Source of the DNA: Weissella ceti
Lineage (GTDB): Bacteria; Bacillota; Bacilli; Lactobacillales; Lactobacillaceae
Assembly: GCF_018394055.1 (NCBI RefSeq)
Contig: NZ_CP074441.1
Coordinates: forward strand, 1,116,001-1,180,000
Direction: 5' to 3'
Length of the DNA stretch: 64,000 nucleotides
The position numbers and the translations under genes are program-made. Below, piece by piece: positions 37,955 to 47,292 of the stretch. Numbering within the stretch: the stretch's first letter is position 1; every line of letters starts with the position of its first letter. A model generated the notes under the pieces. The model was given only the letters and a program-made list of their open reading frames with translations. It was not told the origin of the DNA and did not search any database.

Positions 37955-39241
37955 TTATGACTTCAATTGTTCTTTTTGTGTCTTTTTCAAACTTTGATAA
38001 CGTTGTGCGTATGTCTGTTCGACCTGCGAATTACCATCTGGGGTAAAGTATTCACGTCCCATTAATTCAGTAGGTAGATATTGCTGTGCAACCCAGTCAT
38101 TTGGGTAATTGTGTGGATATAGATATCCAACCCCATGACCCAAGTCAGCCGCCCCTTTATAGTGGCTATCCTTTAGATGATCGGGTACTTCATACGTCTT
38201 GCCAGAACTAACGTCAGCTAAAGCCGCATCAATCGCATTAATACCAGATGCTGACTTTGGCGCTAGCGCTAATTCAATTGCCGCATTCGCTAATGGAATC
38301 CTTGCTTCCGGGAAACCAACTTGCTCAGCTGTTTGAATTGCCGTAATCGCACGTTGTGCAACGACGGGTGCTGCTAGGCCAATGTCTTCATACGCAATGA
38401 CACGCATACGACGGGCAATGCTTTGTAGATCACCCCCGGTAATCAAACGGGCTAAATAATGCAATGCCGCATCAGCGTCACTCCCACGAATAGATTTTTG
38501 TAACGCTGAGATAACGTCATAGTGACCATCCCCATCCTTATCAACGGATAGTGCTTTACGGCGAACAGTTTCTTCCACAACAGATAAATCAATATGCACA
38601 ATGCCATCAGTATCCGGCTGGGTTGACTTAACAGCCAATTCCAAACCATTCAATGCAGCACGTAAGTCACCATTCGTTGTTTCAACTAGGTGTAACTTTG
38701 CTTTATCGGAAATTTCAACATTGAAATTTCCCAAACCGCGGTCTTTATCAGCCAAGGCACGATCTAAGGCCAATAGCATATCATCAACTGACAATGATTC
38801 AACCTCAAAAATCTGTGTTCGCGAACGAATGGCTGGATTAATTGATAGGTATGGGTTTTCAGTCGTGGCCCCAATCAAAATGATTTCACCACTTTCAAGC
38901 AATGGTAGTAAGAAATCTTGCTTCGTTTTATCTAGACGATGAATTTCATCTAGCAATAAGACAACACCCCCACTCATACGCGCTTCCTCAGCGACGATTT
39001 GTAGATCCTTCTTGCTATCAGTTGCCGCATTTAACATGCGAAAGGCATACTGAGTGGATCCAGCAATTGCACTGGCGATACTTGTTTTTCCAGTTCCTGG
39101 TGGTCCGTACAGAATCATTGATGACAACATTTTGGCATCAACCATACGACGTACAACCTTCCCTGGGCCGACCAATTCTTCTTGTCCAACAATTTCATCA
39201 ATTGTACGAGGACGCATACGGTAAGCTAACGGTTTTTGCAT
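37955..39241 (-). CDS. rarA: Replication-associated recombination protein A (RarA/MgsA), clamp-loader-like AAA+ ATPase
   Basis: 428 residues. It begins PLAYRMRPRTIDEIVGQEELVG, with Walker A GPPGTGKT at about 46, Walker B LLLDEIHRL, sensor 1 GATTENP and the C-terminal tetramer domain (HYKGAADLGHGVGYLYPHN). RarA acts at stalled forks with SSB. The two small membrane genes follow within 34 nt. 27 nt separate it from the upstream yueI gene. Confidence 0.95.
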   Translation of the reverse strand: MQKPLAYRMRPRTIDEIVGQEELVGPGKVVRRMVDAKMLSSMILYGPPGTGKTSIASAIAGSTQYAFRMLNAATDSKKDLQIVAEEARMSGGVVLLLDEIHRLDKTKQDFLLPLLESGEIILIGATTENPYLSINPAIRSRTQIFEVESLSVDDMLLALDRALADKDRGLGNFNVEISDKAKLHLVETTNGDLRAALNGLELAVKSTQPDTDGIVHIDLSVVEETVRRKALSVDKDGDGHYDVISALQKSIRGSDADAALHYLARLITGGDLQSIARRMRVIAYEDIGLAAPVVAQRAITAIQTAEQVGFPEARIPLANAAIELALAPKSASGINAIDAALADVSSGKTYEVPDHLKDSHYKGAADLGHGVGYLYPHNYPNDWVAQQYLPTELMGREYFTPDGNSQVEQTYAQRYQSLKKTQKEQLKS

Positions 39242-39268
39242 AACGGCCTCCTTTCAATGACTGCATTT

Positions 39269-39715
39269 TTAAAAGAAACGTTGGTACCATTTCTTTTTCG
39301 GTGCTTCATTTGTTTCAATGACTTGTTCTTGTGGTTCGTTCTCTGCCAACATATCTTCTAAGTATACATCTTCTTTATGCACTGCGTGATCAGCTACCAA
39401 CACAGCGACGATATCATTACGTGCAGATGCACTATCCGTCACCATTGAAAACTCTTCATGGTGTTTCTTTGCTAATTGAATATATGGCATTAATTCATCC
39501 GCTGCTAGATGACCATTTAGTTTCCAAACGGCATCTGGATATTTCGTTAGGATATCATCCCACAAGTCCATCACTTGTGCATCATCTAAACTCGCTTTCG
39601 TTTGAATCGCGTAGACACGTTCACGATAAGCACCCAAATATTTATTTTGTTCATCCGGGTTTAACTTTGGCGTCCCATATAACGCATTTTGTAAATGTGG
39701 ATCCATTTCTGGCAT
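39269..39715 (-). CDS. DUF1694 / YueI family protein
   Basis: 148 residues. The N-terminal LQNALYGTPKLNPDEQNKYLGAYRERVYA follows the DUF1694 pattern (YGTPxxxPDExxxYLGxFRERV). The rest is consistent with an alpha/beta fold, and the tail is EAPKKKWYQRFF, which looks like an amphipathic membrane-touching end. Function unknown in the family. A GAGGAG site precedes the ATG at 39715. Immediately upstream of rarA by 27 nt and so probably co-transcribed with it. Confidence 0.85.
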   Translation of the reverse strand: MPEMDPHLQNALYGTPKLNPDEQNKYLGAYRERVYAIQTKASLDDAQVMDLWDDILTKYPDAVWKLNGHLAADELMPYIQLAKKHHEEFSMVTDSASARNDIVAVLVADHAVHKEDVYLEDMLAENEPQEQVIETNEAPKKKWYQRFF

Positions 39716-39803
39716 GGCATTTCTCCTCTTAATTCATTAACTATTAGTTTAACATATTCACCTTAAGCTAGCTGAAGCACTACGCTACATCACTTTTAAA
39801 CAA

Positions 39804-39836
39804 AAGAAAAAAGCCGGCGCTAATGCGCCAGCTTTC
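39804..39836 (-). terminator. Intrinsic terminator after prfC and the small membrane gene
   Basis: Stem AAAGCTGGCGC with GCGCCGGCTTT (one mismatch) around an ATTA loop, then U residues on the minus strand. It touches the stop codon of the 69-residue gene. Confidence 0.88.
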
Positions 39837-40045
39837 TATCCCAATATTAAAATATAAAGCCCCATAACAAATACACACAACATATAGATACTAAACAGTA
39901 TATGCCAGAAGTTATATGCCTTAGGGTAGCGGCGTAACAGCCAATGTCCGGCAAAGTAAATCACGGTTGGTAAAATCATGATAATTGCGAACGACTGTAA
40001 CCCTGCTAACCAAGTTGTTGATGCGACCGCAAGGGTCAACATCAT
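39836..40045 (-). CDS. Unrecognised small membrane protein translationally coupled to prfC
   Basis: 69 residues with two membrane helices (about 9-32 and 46-68) joined by a basic loop ([10 protein letters not shown]). Its ATG overlaps the TGA stop of prfC (ATGA), which strongly suggests coupled translation, and its stop is followed at once by the terminator. No family recognised. Confidence 0.6.
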   Translation of the reverse strand: MMLTLAVASTTWLAGLQSFAIIMILPTVIYFAGHWLLRRYPKAYNFWHILFSIYMLCVFVMGLYILILG

Positions 40046-41607
40046 AGCTTAGCCTCCAATTGCACATCTGGATACTTATCACCGAACCAGCGTTCAGCGA
40101 ATTGGTTTTCAAACAAGAACACTGGGTTTTGTGAACGGTCACGGACCAACAAGTTACGTGATGAGGCCATACGAGGATCAAGTTGATCTGGGTTCACCCA
40201 ACGCGCAATCTTGTTCCCCATTGGTTCCAAGACAACTTCAGTGTTGTATTCATTTTCCATACGGAATTGGAAGACTTCAAATTGCAACGCCCCGACGGCA
40301 CCCAAGATGTAATCTCCTGAATCCCAAGCAGTGTACATTTGAATCGTTCCTTCTTGCACTAGTTGTTCCACTCCCTTGTGGAATGACTTTTGCTTCAAAA
40401 CGTTCTTCGCATTAACACGCATGAATTGTTCTGGTGTAAATGTAGGCAATTCTTCAAATTCAACCTTCTTCTTACCAGCATGGATTGTATCTCCAATTTG
40501 GAAGTTTCCAGTATCATAAAGTCCAATGATATCACCTGGTACGGCTGTTTCAACGTTTTCACGCGTATCAGCCATAAATTCAGTCACGTTAGACAAACGC
40601 AACTTCTTACCAGTACGTGCCAATGTCACGTCCATACCACGTTCAAATTCACCAGATACGATACGTACGAAGGCGATACGGTCACGGTGATTTGGGTTCA
40701 TGTTGGCTTGAATCTTAAAGATAAAGCCAGAGAATTGTTCATTATCTGGTTCCATCTTACCACCATCAGTAGTTGCCTTTGCTTCAGGAGCTGGCGCATA
40801 TTGCATGTAAGTTTCAAGGAATGTTTCAACCCCGAAGTTAGTCAAGGCTGATCCGAAGAATACAGGTGTCAATTCACCCTTCAAAATTGCTTCTTCAGAG
40901 AATTCGTTACCCGCATCAACCAACATTTCAACTTCATCACGCGTTTCTTCCCATGCTGGTGTTTGTTGGATTGGGTTTGGTTCAACTAGTTCTGACCCTT
41001 CTTCGTTCAATGCAAGGAAACGTTCCCCTTCAGGACGGTAAACTTCAACACGGTTGTGGTACAAGTCAAACAACCCTGACAAAATCTTACCTGACCCAAT
41101 TGGCCAGTTCATTGGGTATGCGTTGATTCCCAACGTGTTTTCCAATTCATCTAACAAGTCTAGTGGTGGACGACCATCACGGTCCAACTTGTTGAAGAAT
41201 GTAAAGATTGGAATGTGACGTTCCTTAACGATTTCAAACAACTTCTTTGTTTGTGGTTCGATACCCTTAGCTGAGTCGACAACCATGATAACTGAGTCAA
41301 CGGCCATCAATGTACGGTATGTATCTTCAGAGAAATCTTCGTGGCCCGGTGTGTCCAAGATGTTAATACGCTTACCTTGGAAATCAAATTGCAATACAGA
41401 TGATGTAACAGAGATTCCACGCTTTTGTTCGATTTCCATCCAGTCAGACTTGGCAAAGTTTCCCTTACGTCCCTTAACTGTTCCTGCTTCACGGACAACT
41501 CCCCCAAGCAACAATAGTTGTTCTGTAATTGTTGTCTTACCCGCGTCGGGGTGGGAAATGATGGCAAATGTCCGGCGATTCTTTAATTGTTCTTGAAATG
41601 CTTCCAT
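40042..41607 (-). CDS. prfC: Peptide chain release factor 3
   Basis: 521 residues. GTPase motifs G1 [14 protein letters not shown]2/switch region [12 protein letters not shown]3 DTPGHEDF, G4 [11 protein letters not shown]. Domains II and III follow, and [23 protein letters not shown] is typical of RF3. It recycles RF1/RF2 from the ribosome after peptide release. It ends in an ATGA overlap with a small membrane protein gene. Confidence 0.97.
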   Translation of the reverse strand: MEAFQEQLKNRRTFAIISHPDAGKTTITEQLLLLGGVVREAGTVKGRKGNFAKSDWMEIEQKRGISVTSSVLQFDFQGKRINILDTPGHEDFSEDTYRTLMAVDSVIMVVDSAKGIEPQTKKLFEIVKERHIPIFTFFNKLDRDGRPPLDLLDELENTLGINAYPMNWPIGSGKILSGLFDLYHNRVEVYRPEGERFLALNEEGSELVEPNPIQQTPAWEETRDEVEMLVDAGNEFSEEAILKGELTPVFFGSALTNFGVETFLETYMQYAPAPEAKATTDGGKMEPDNEQFSGFIFKIQANMNPNHRDRIAFVRIVSGEFERGMDVTLARTGKKLRLSNVTEFMADTRENVETAVPGDIIGLYDTGNFQIGDTIHAGKKKVEFEELPTFTPEQFMRVNAKNVLKQKSFHKGVEQLVQEGTIQMYTAWDSGDYILGAVGALQFEVFQFRMENEYNTEVVLEPMGNKIARWVNPDQLDPRMASSRNLLVRDRSQNPVFLFENQFAERWFGDKYPDVQLEAKL

Positions 41608-41676
41608 GATGAGTTCGCCCTTTTTTATGATTTTTAATTTAACTATTTCTTAATTTTCTTAACAATTTAGTATACC

Positions 41677-41711
41677 CAAAAAAACACCCTGGTTCAAGAC
41701 CAAGGTGTTTC
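41677..41711 (-). terminator. Intrinsic terminator after the anchored Lys/Glu-rich protein gene
   Basis: AAACACCTTGGT pairs with ACCAGGGTGTTT around a 5-nt loop (one mismatch), with a run of U residues on the minus strand. 14 nt after the stop. Confidence 0.85.
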
Positions 41712-41725
41712 ATTAGTATGATATT

Positions 41726-42439
41726 TTACCAACGCATTTCAGTTGCGACGTCGGATAATGAGCTTGCGCCATTACGTGACTTAACAGTTTGAATTAGTTG
41801 TTGGACTTCAGGATCAGGAACGTAATCAATATTCTTACCTTGTTCTGCCAAACGTGCGCGCGCTTGCGCAACAGTCATATTACCTTCTGCAATGTTTTGC
41901 TCACGCTTTGTGTTACCTTCTTGCTTAGGCGCCTCTGTTTCAGGCTTATTAGCTTCTGGCTTTTCACTTGTGGCTTTTTCTTCTTCAGGCTTAGCTTCCA
42001 AAGTTTCATCATCCTTCTTCAACTCTGAACGTGAACCATCTTTGTCAGCTTGCTTCTTGTCAGCATCTAATTGCTTCTGCAAATCAGCCTTCATCTTATT
42101 CATTTCATCCATAATTACAGGAACAGTCACTTCTTGCTTCATTGACTTATCCAAGATATCAATGGCACCTTGTTGGTCATTACCCGCCACTGTTTCAGCG
42201 TTCATGATGGCTGTTAATTGTTCATTAGCAGCTGTTGTCATGTCTGTCTTCTTAATCTTTGCCGCGTCCTTGTATGCGTTTTGTGCATCAGTCCACTTGT
42301 GTTCCTTAACTTGTTTTTCAGCCTTAGTAATGGCTTCATCATATTGCTTGTTTGTGTTGTTATTCATGACTGCGTAAACGCCACCAGCACCTAACAATAG
42401 CACCAAAAGTGCTCCAACAATGGTTAGTATCTTCTTCAT
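41726..42439 (-). CDS. Membrane-anchored protein of unknown function with a charged linker
   Basis: 237 residues. A single N-terminal membrane helix (about 4-24, no lipobox cysteine) is followed by a helical domain with repeats resembling TPR-like pairs (DEAITKAEKQVKEHKWTD), a low-complexity Lys/Glu/Pro linker (about 130-185) and a C-terminal domain starting NMTVAQARARLAEQ. The layout suggests an extracellular protein held to the membrane with the C-terminal domain set away from it. I do not recognise the C-terminal part. Single gene with own terminator. Confidence 0.7.
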   Translation of the reverse strand: MKKILTIVGALLVLLLGAGGVYAVMNNNTNKQYDEAITKAEKQVKEHKWTDAQNAYKDAAKIKKTDMTTAANEQLTAIMNAETVAGNDQQGAIDILDKSMKQEVTVPVIMDEMNKMKADLQKQLDADKKQADKDGSRSELKKDDETLEAKPEEEKATSEKPEANKPETEAPKQEGNTKREQNIAEGNMTVAQARARLAEQGKNIDYVPDPEVQQLIQTVKSRNGASSLSDVATEMRW

Positions 42440-42511
42440 CTTGCAGTCCTCCTTGTTATTACGTTTAGTATATCAAAAGGATGAATGCGTTATCATCTTT
42501 TCATCTTTAAA

Positions 42512-42536
42512 TAAAAAAACGACCCTGAGGTCGTTT
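42512..42536 (-). terminator. Intrinsic terminator of ntdP
   Basis: Perfect 8-bp stem AAACGACC/GGTCGTTT around a TCAG loop, followed by U residues on the minus strand, 9 nt after the stop. Confidence 0.85.
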
Positions 42537-42545
42537 CTTACAACT

Positions 42546-43097
42546 TTATCGATTATTTCGTCGCTTAATTTCTAAGTAACGACGGTACCACAAATCAACA
42601 TATGCTTGTGAAAATGGGCCACGCTCTTGCTCAATCCAATCAACCAATATTTTGACATGTTCTTTCAAAATATAATCTATGTCTGCCGAATATTGCCAAC
42701 GCGCTTTATGAATCTCATATTCATCTGCATCTAATAAACGACGTTCACCATCTGGAAACACTTTGACATCCAGGTCGTAATCTATATATTTAAGTGCTTC
42801 TTTATCTAAAACAAATGGTGAGGCCAAGTTGCAGTAATATGACACGCCATTTTCACGCAACATCGCCACAATGTTAAACCAGTATTTTCGATGAAAATAT
42901 ACGATGGCTGGTTCACGAGTCACCCAACGGCGCCCGTCATCTTCAATCACCAACGTATGATCATTTAATCCAATAATCGCATTTTCACTGGTCTTTAACA
43001 CCATTGTGTCACGCCAGGTACGATGGAGGCTCCCATCATGCTTGTAGCTCTTAATCGTAATAAAGTCGCCTTCCCGTGGTAGTCGACTATCTTTCAT
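42546..43097 (-). CDS. ntdP: Nucleoside tri-/diphosphate phosphatase NtdP (DUF402)
   Basis: 183 residues. DUF402 fold beginning [22 protein letters not shown], with [15 protein letters not shown] and [25 protein letters not shown], the conserved Asp/Glu residues that bind metal in Staphylococcus NtdP. It hydrolyses nucleoside tri- and diphosphates in family members. Upstream recX is 88 nt away. Start at 43097 has an unusually distant AGGAG, about 23 nt upstream, so a short ribosome-binding site nearer the ATG is not obvious. Confidence 0.88.
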   Translation of the reverse strand: MKDSRLPREGDFITIKSYKHDGSLHRTWRDTMVLKTSENAIIGLNDHTLVIEDDGRRWVTREPAIVYFHRKYWFNIVAMLRENGVSYYCNLASPFVLDKEALKYIDYDLDVKVFPDGERRLLDADEYEIHKARWQYSADIDYILKEHVKILVDWIEQERGPFSQAYVDLWYRRYLEIKRRNNR

Positions 43098-43184
43098 TAT
43101 TAGAGCCCGCTAAGCCTTTCTCCTATTTAAAATCTTCCCTTTTATTGTACCTGAAAGCCAGCATAATGTATATTCTTTGCCTGC

Positions 43185-43997
43185 CTATTCCTCGTCTTTT
43201 TCGCGCTCAAACGCTCGTAACCAGCGATCAATGGCATCTAATTGATACCCTTTACGATACAAGGCTTGTTTTACCCGTTTCGTGAATTCCCAACCAGTAT
43301 ATTGACGATAACGGTTAACCACTTTTTGGGCATCTCGATCTAGTTTCTCAGCTTCTTCATCAGCGTCCACACCATGTGTTTCAAAGTAGTCTGCTAATGC
43401 ATGTTTAATGAGGCGTTGATCAAACCCATCTTGTAGTAATTTCTGAGTTGTCTTTTGCTTGGCAATATAAATTGACTGATTACTATGTTTCTCGAGCAAG
43501 CGTTCCACTTGTGTTACGAGATGTTCTGATTGCGTTTCATCATCATATGCATCCACAGCATCCAGAATAGTATTCTGATCAATCCCCCATTGCTTTAACT
43601 TGTAGATGACACCTTTTGGTCCCAACTTCCCAGAGCGCATTATACCCGCCACATAGCCTTCTGCGAACGCTGTATCATCTAATACCTGTGCATTAGTCAG
43701 ACGCTCTAAAACACGTTCTATAACATGTGGTGGGAATTCAGCTTGTCGCAGTTTTTCGGCCACCTGTTGACTAGAACGTAATTGGCCAGTCGCATAAATT
43801 AACCCTTTTTGATAAGCTTTTTGTTCAAATTCAGCGGCTTCTACTTCAGCCAACTGCTCATCATCTAAGGTCGTACCCTTAAATAAATCAAATTGAATCA
43901 AAATTTTTTCGTCGACCGCAAAGCCATAATCATCATCTAAATAAATGTTATAGCGGCCAGGTCGTTTTTGTTGCGTTACGCGTGTAATTGTTCGCAT
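43185..43997 (-). CDS. recX: Regulatory protein RecX
   Basis: 270 residues, typical for Firmicutes RecX. N-terminal ITRVTQQKRPGRYNIYLDDDYGFAV, then repeats of the three-helix RecX motif including LRQAEFPPHVIERVLERL and GRKGYQLDAI-type C-terminal repeat. RecX inhibits RecA filament growth. Followed by ntdP; the phoU terminator lies just upstream. Confidence 0.92.
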   Translation of the reverse strand: MRTITRVTQQKRPGRYNIYLDDDYGFAVDEKILIQFDLFKGTTLDDEQLAEVEAAEFEQKAYQKGLIYATGQLRSSQQVAEKLRQAEFPPHVIERVLERLTNAQVLDDTAFAEGYVAGIMRSGKLGPKGVIYKLKQWGIDQNTILDAVDAYDDETQSEHLVTQVERLLEKHSNQSIYIAKQKTTQKLLQDGFDQRLIKHALADYFETHGVDADEEAEKLDRDAQKVVNRYRQYTGWEFTKRVKQALYRKGYQLDAIDRWLRAFEREKDEE

Positions 43998-44024
43998 CTT
44001 GTCGTCCTCTATCTTTTACTATAA

Positions 44025-44053
44025 CAAAAAAACGCCACTTTCGTGACGTTTTC
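44025..44053 (-). terminator. Intrinsic terminator of the pst-phoU operon
   Basis: AAAACGTCAC pairs with GTGGCGTTTT (one mismatch) around a GAAA loop, with a U run on the minus strand, just after the phoU stop. Confidence 0.85.
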
Positions 44054-44058
44054 GTTTC

Positions 44059-44733
44059 TTACAAGTATGAAGATGTACCAGGGTTCAATTCAACAATCTT
44101 TCCTGTACGCTTGTAAATAATCCATTCAGCAATATCTGTAACGTAGTCTTCAGTACGCTTCAAGTATCCACCCACAACAATGTAGTCAGTTGCTGCAGCA
44201 ACGAATTCAGGATCTTCCTTCATTGCTTCAATTGACTTGTTACGGATTTCAGCCATTTCTGCACTAACGTGGCTTGCTTCAGTTGCCATTGATTCGGCAC
44301 CAGCAATATCATCGTTAACGTAGTAGTCCAAGACCTTCTTAACCATACCAGCAACTTCCTTACCAACTTCACCAATCAAGGCTTCAATTTCAGGAATACG
44401 CTTTGTACCCTTCATGTGAATTGTTGAAATGGCGATGTTACGGGCGTTGTCACCAATACGTTCAAGAACTGAAACAGCCTTCAAGATTGTGACGATTTCA
44501 CGCAAGTCAGTTGTAACCGGTTGGTACAAAGCAATCATTTCGAATGTCTTCTTTTCGATTGCAATTTCACGTTGGTTAACTGCCTTATCGTGGTCGATAA
44601 TTTCTTGGGCATTTTCACGATCGTGATCAAGGAATGCTTGAACAGAGTGTTCCAAAGTTTCTGAGACAAGAAGTCCCATTTCCTTAAATGATGTATCTAA
44701 ATCAGCTAATTCTTCATCAAACATGCGACGCAT
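44059..44733 (-). CDS. phoU: Phosphate transport regulator PhoU
   Basis: 224 residues, all-helical, with the two PhoU repeats, each carrying an E/D-x-x-x-D-type metal cluster (DHDKAVNQREIAIEKK and SMATEASHVSAEMAEIRNK). GDNARNIAISTIHMKGTK is a typical PhoU segment. It signals between the Pst transporter and the phosphate two-component system. GGAGGG precedes the ATG at 44733. Last gene of the pst operon. Confidence 0.95.
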   Translation of the reverse strand: MRRMFDEELADLDTSFKEMGLLVSETLEHSVQAFLDHDRENAQEIIDHDKAVNQREIAIEKKTFEMIALYQPVTTDLREIVTILKAVSVLERIGDNARNIAISTIHMKGTKRIPEIEALIGEVGKEVAGMVKKVLDYYVNDDIAGAESMATEASHVSAEMAEIRNKSIEAMKEDPEFVAAATDYIVVGGYLKRTEDYVTDIAEWIIYKRTGKIVELNPGTSSYL

Positions 44734-44785
44734 ATTGAATCCCTCCCAAATTTCCCCTTATTTCTAAGGTGCCGTATTTTAAATT

Positions 44786-45544
44786 TTATCCAAAACGTCC
44801 AGAAATGTAATCTTGTGTTTCTTGACGTGCTGGGTTCATAAACATCTTCTTTGTTGTATCTGCTTCAATCAAATCACCATTCATGAAGAATGCTGTACGA
44901 TCTGAGATACGTGACGCTTGTGACATTGAGTGTGTCACAATAATCATTGTGTAGTCATCACGAAGTGACAACAATGTGTTTTCCACCTTGTGTGATGACA
45001 CTGGGTCCAACGCAGCTGTTGGTTCATCCAACAACAAGATGTCAGGTTCAGTGGCTAGCGCACGGGCAATTGACACACGTTGTTGTTGTCCACCAGACAA
45101 TGATAGGGCTGACTTGTGCAAGTCGTCCTTAACTTCGTCCCAGATAGCGGCTTGACGCAAAGACATTTCAACCTTTTCGTCCAAGATCGCCTTATCTGTT
45201 TGACCAGAAATACGCATTCCAAATGAAACGTTATCGTAAATTGAGAATGGGAATGGGTTTGGTTGTTGGAAAACCATTCCTACCTTCTTACGCAATTCAA
45301 CGACGTCCATTGTTGGGGCATAGATATCTTGCCCTTCCAAAGTAAATGTTCCATTAACAGTCACGTAGTCAGTCAAGTCGTGCATACGGTTGATTGTACG
45401 CAAGTAAGTTGACTTACCAGACCCTGAAGGTCCGATCAAAGCAGTAATTCCGTAACGATCGTAATCAAGGTTAATCCCGTGTAGGGCTTCCTTTTCACCA
45501 TAGTACAGACGAACATTTTCTGTTTTTAAAATTTTATCGCTCAT
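44786..45544 (-). CDS. pstB: Phosphate ABC transporter ATP-binding protein PstB (first copy downstream)
   Basis: 252 residues from 45544 ([11 protein letters not shown]), with AAGGGGA upstream; the longer frame to 45583 would overlap the other pstB and is not chosen. Walker A GPSGSGKS at about 37, signature [16 protein letters not shown], Walker [12 protein letters not shown]. It drives phosphate import with PstAC. Second of two adjacent PstB genes, 52 nt upstream of phoU. Confidence 0.95.
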   Translation of the reverse strand: MSDKILKTENVRLYYGEKEALHGINLDYDRYGITALIGPSGSGKSTYLRTINRMHDLTDYVTVNGTFTLEGQDIYAPTMDVVELRKKVGMVFQQPNPFPFSIYDNVSFGMRISGQTDKAILDEKVEMSLRQAAIWDEVKDDLHKSALSLSGGQQQRVSIARALATEPDILLLDEPTAALDPVSSHKVENTLLSLRDDYTMIIVTHSMSQASRISDRTAFFMNGDLIEADTTKKMFMNPARQETQDYISGRFG

Positions 45545-45554
45545 GCTAGTCCCC

Positions 45555-46382
45555 TTATCCAAAGTTTCCGTTGACGTAGTCAATTGTCAATTGCACCTTA
45601 GGGCGTGTGAAGATCTTACGTGTTTCGTCGTATTCAACAACCTTTCCCAAGTGGAAGAAAGCTGTGTAGTCAGAAATACGTGCTGCTTGTTGCATGTTGT
45701 GTGTCACGATAACAATCGTGTACTTGTCCTTCAATTCAAGCAACGTATCTTCAATCTTAGCTGATGAGATTGGGTCCAACGCTGATGCAGGTTCATCCAA
45801 CAATAGGATGTCTGGCTTCATGGCAATTGCACGGGCAATAACCAAACGTTGAGCTTGTCCACCAGACAAAGCCAAAGCTGACTTATCCAAGTCATCCTTA
45901 ACTTCATCCCACAAAGCGGCTTGCTTCAATGATGATTCAACAATTTCATCCAAGTATTCCTTATCGCGAATACCGTGTTGCTTCAAAGCAAAGGTAATGT
46001 TTTCGCGAATTGACTTAGCGAATGGGTTTGGACGTTGGAATACCATTCCAATGTGACGACGCATTTCGTAGACGTCAACATCCTTAGAGTTGATGTCCAA
46101 GCCACGGTACATGATTTCACCTTCAACGTTCGCTACACCATCATTCATACGGTTCAATGAACGCAAGAAAGTTGACTTTCCTGATCCTGAACCACCAATT
46201 AGTGATGTAATCTTAAAACGTTCGAATTGTAAATCAGCATCTTGCAATGCAAGCTTTGTGCCGTAGAAAACCTTCAACCCATTAGTTGTTAGGGCGACTT
46301 CTTGGTTTTCTCCCATGCGGTAAATGTTGCTTGTTGGTTGATCCGCATCAAGATTTAAGTAATCTAAGTTATTTTCACTCAT
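45555..46382 (-). CDS. pstB: Phosphate ABC transporter ATP-binding protein PstB (second copy)
   Basis: 275 residues with a longer N-terminal tail. Walker A GGSGSGKS, signature [16 protein letters not shown], Walker [12 protein letters not shown]. It is similar throughout to the downstream PstB ([15 protein letters not shown] versus [16 protein letters not shown]), so the two may form a heterodimer. Two PstB genes in a pst operon are common in Lactobacillales. It starts 14 nt after pstA. Confidence 0.95.
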   Translation of the reverse strand: MSENNLDYLNLDADQPTSNIYRMGENQEVALTTNGLKVFYGTKLALQDADLQFERFKITSLIGGSGSGKSTFLRSLNRMNDGVANVEGEIMYRGLDINSKDVDVYEMRRHIGMVFQRPNPFAKSIRENITFALKQHGIRDKEYLDEIVESSLKQAALWDEVKDDLDKSALALSGGQAQRLVIARAIAMKPDILLLDEPASALDPISSAKIEDTLLELKDKYTIVIVTHNMQQAARISDYTAFFHLGKVVEYDETRKIFTRPKVQLTIDYVNGNFG

Positions 46383-46396
46383 GTCAAAATCCTCTT

Positions 46397-47290
46397 TTAC
46401 TTGGTTGCTGTTAGACGCTTGAATAGGTAATTACTTAGGTAACGTGCTAAGAAATTAAAGATCAAGACAGCAATGATAAGAACTGCAGAAGCACCGGCTG
46501 AAACGGCAGCCGCATCTGGCATAATTCCTTCAGAATTAATCTTCCAGATGTGTACTGACAATGTTTCAGCAGGACGCATGATGTTCAATGGACTTGAGAT
46601 ATTGAATGGGTTCCAATCTCCAAAGTTCAAAGCAGGAGCTGATTGTCCGGCTGTGTAAATCAATGCAGCGGCTTCACCGAATACACGTCCGGCTGACAAA
46701 ACAAGTCCTGTCACGATTGATGGCAAAGCAGCAGGCAAGATAATGTGCCCAACTGTTTCCCAACGTGACAATCCAAGGGCTGCCCCAGCTTCACGTTGAA
46801 TGTCAGGTACTGTACGCAATGAATCTTCAACTGAACGTGTCAACAATGGCAAGTTGAAGAATGTCAAAGCAATCGCCCCTGACAAGATTGAGAAACCAAG
46901 CTTGAATTGAACAACGAATACCAAGAAACCAAACAAACCAACAACAACTGATGGCAATGATGACAAGATTTCGATTGATGTACGAATCAAACCTGTCATG
47001 CGGCTCTTAGGGTTAGCATATTCATTCAAGTAAATTCCAGCTCCCAAGGCAATTGGGAATGAAATCATCATGGTAATAATTAGTAGGTAGAATGAGTTAA
47101 ACAATTGGATTCCAATTCCACCACCGGCTGAGAAACCAGTTGATGGTGATGTCAAAAACTTCCATGACAAATGTGGTAATCCTTGAATTAAGATATATCC
47201 TAGCAAGGCAGCTAGAATCACAATTACGAAACCAGAAATTCCATAAAGGACACCTGTTGCAATCTTATCTGCACGTTTAGCGTTCATCAT
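46397..47290 (-). CDS. pstA: Phosphate ABC transporter permease PstA
   Basis: 297 residues, about six membrane helices. Contains the ABC permease EAA loop REAGAALGLSRWETVGHIILPAALPSIVTG, and SLPSVVVGLFGFLVFV and SVEDSLRTVPD typical of PstA. Partner of PstC in the membrane pore. Two start codons lie next to each other (MM); 2 nt after the pstC stop. Confidence 0.95.
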   Translation of the reverse strand: MMNAKRADKIATGVLYGISGFVIVILAALLGYILIQGLPHLSWKFLTSPSTGFSAGGGIGIQLFNSFYLLIITMMISFPIALGAGIYLNEYANPKSRMTGLIRTSIEILSSLPSVVVGLFGFLVFVVQFKLGFSILSGAIALTFFNLPLLTRSVEDSLRTVPDIQREAGAALGLSRWETVGHIILPAALPSIVTGLVLSAGRVFGEAAALIYTAGQSAPALNFGDWNPFNISSPLNIMRPAETLSVHIWKINSEGIMPDAAAVSAGASAVLIIAVLIFNFLARYLSNYLFKRLTATK

Positions 47291-47292
47291 GA

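Noticed and set aside
41892-42377. Plus-strand open frame of 161 codons opposite the anchored Lys/Glu-rich protein
   Set aside because: Its Ser/Phe/Cys-rich composition is what antisense reading of Lys/Glu-rich codons gives; not a real gene.
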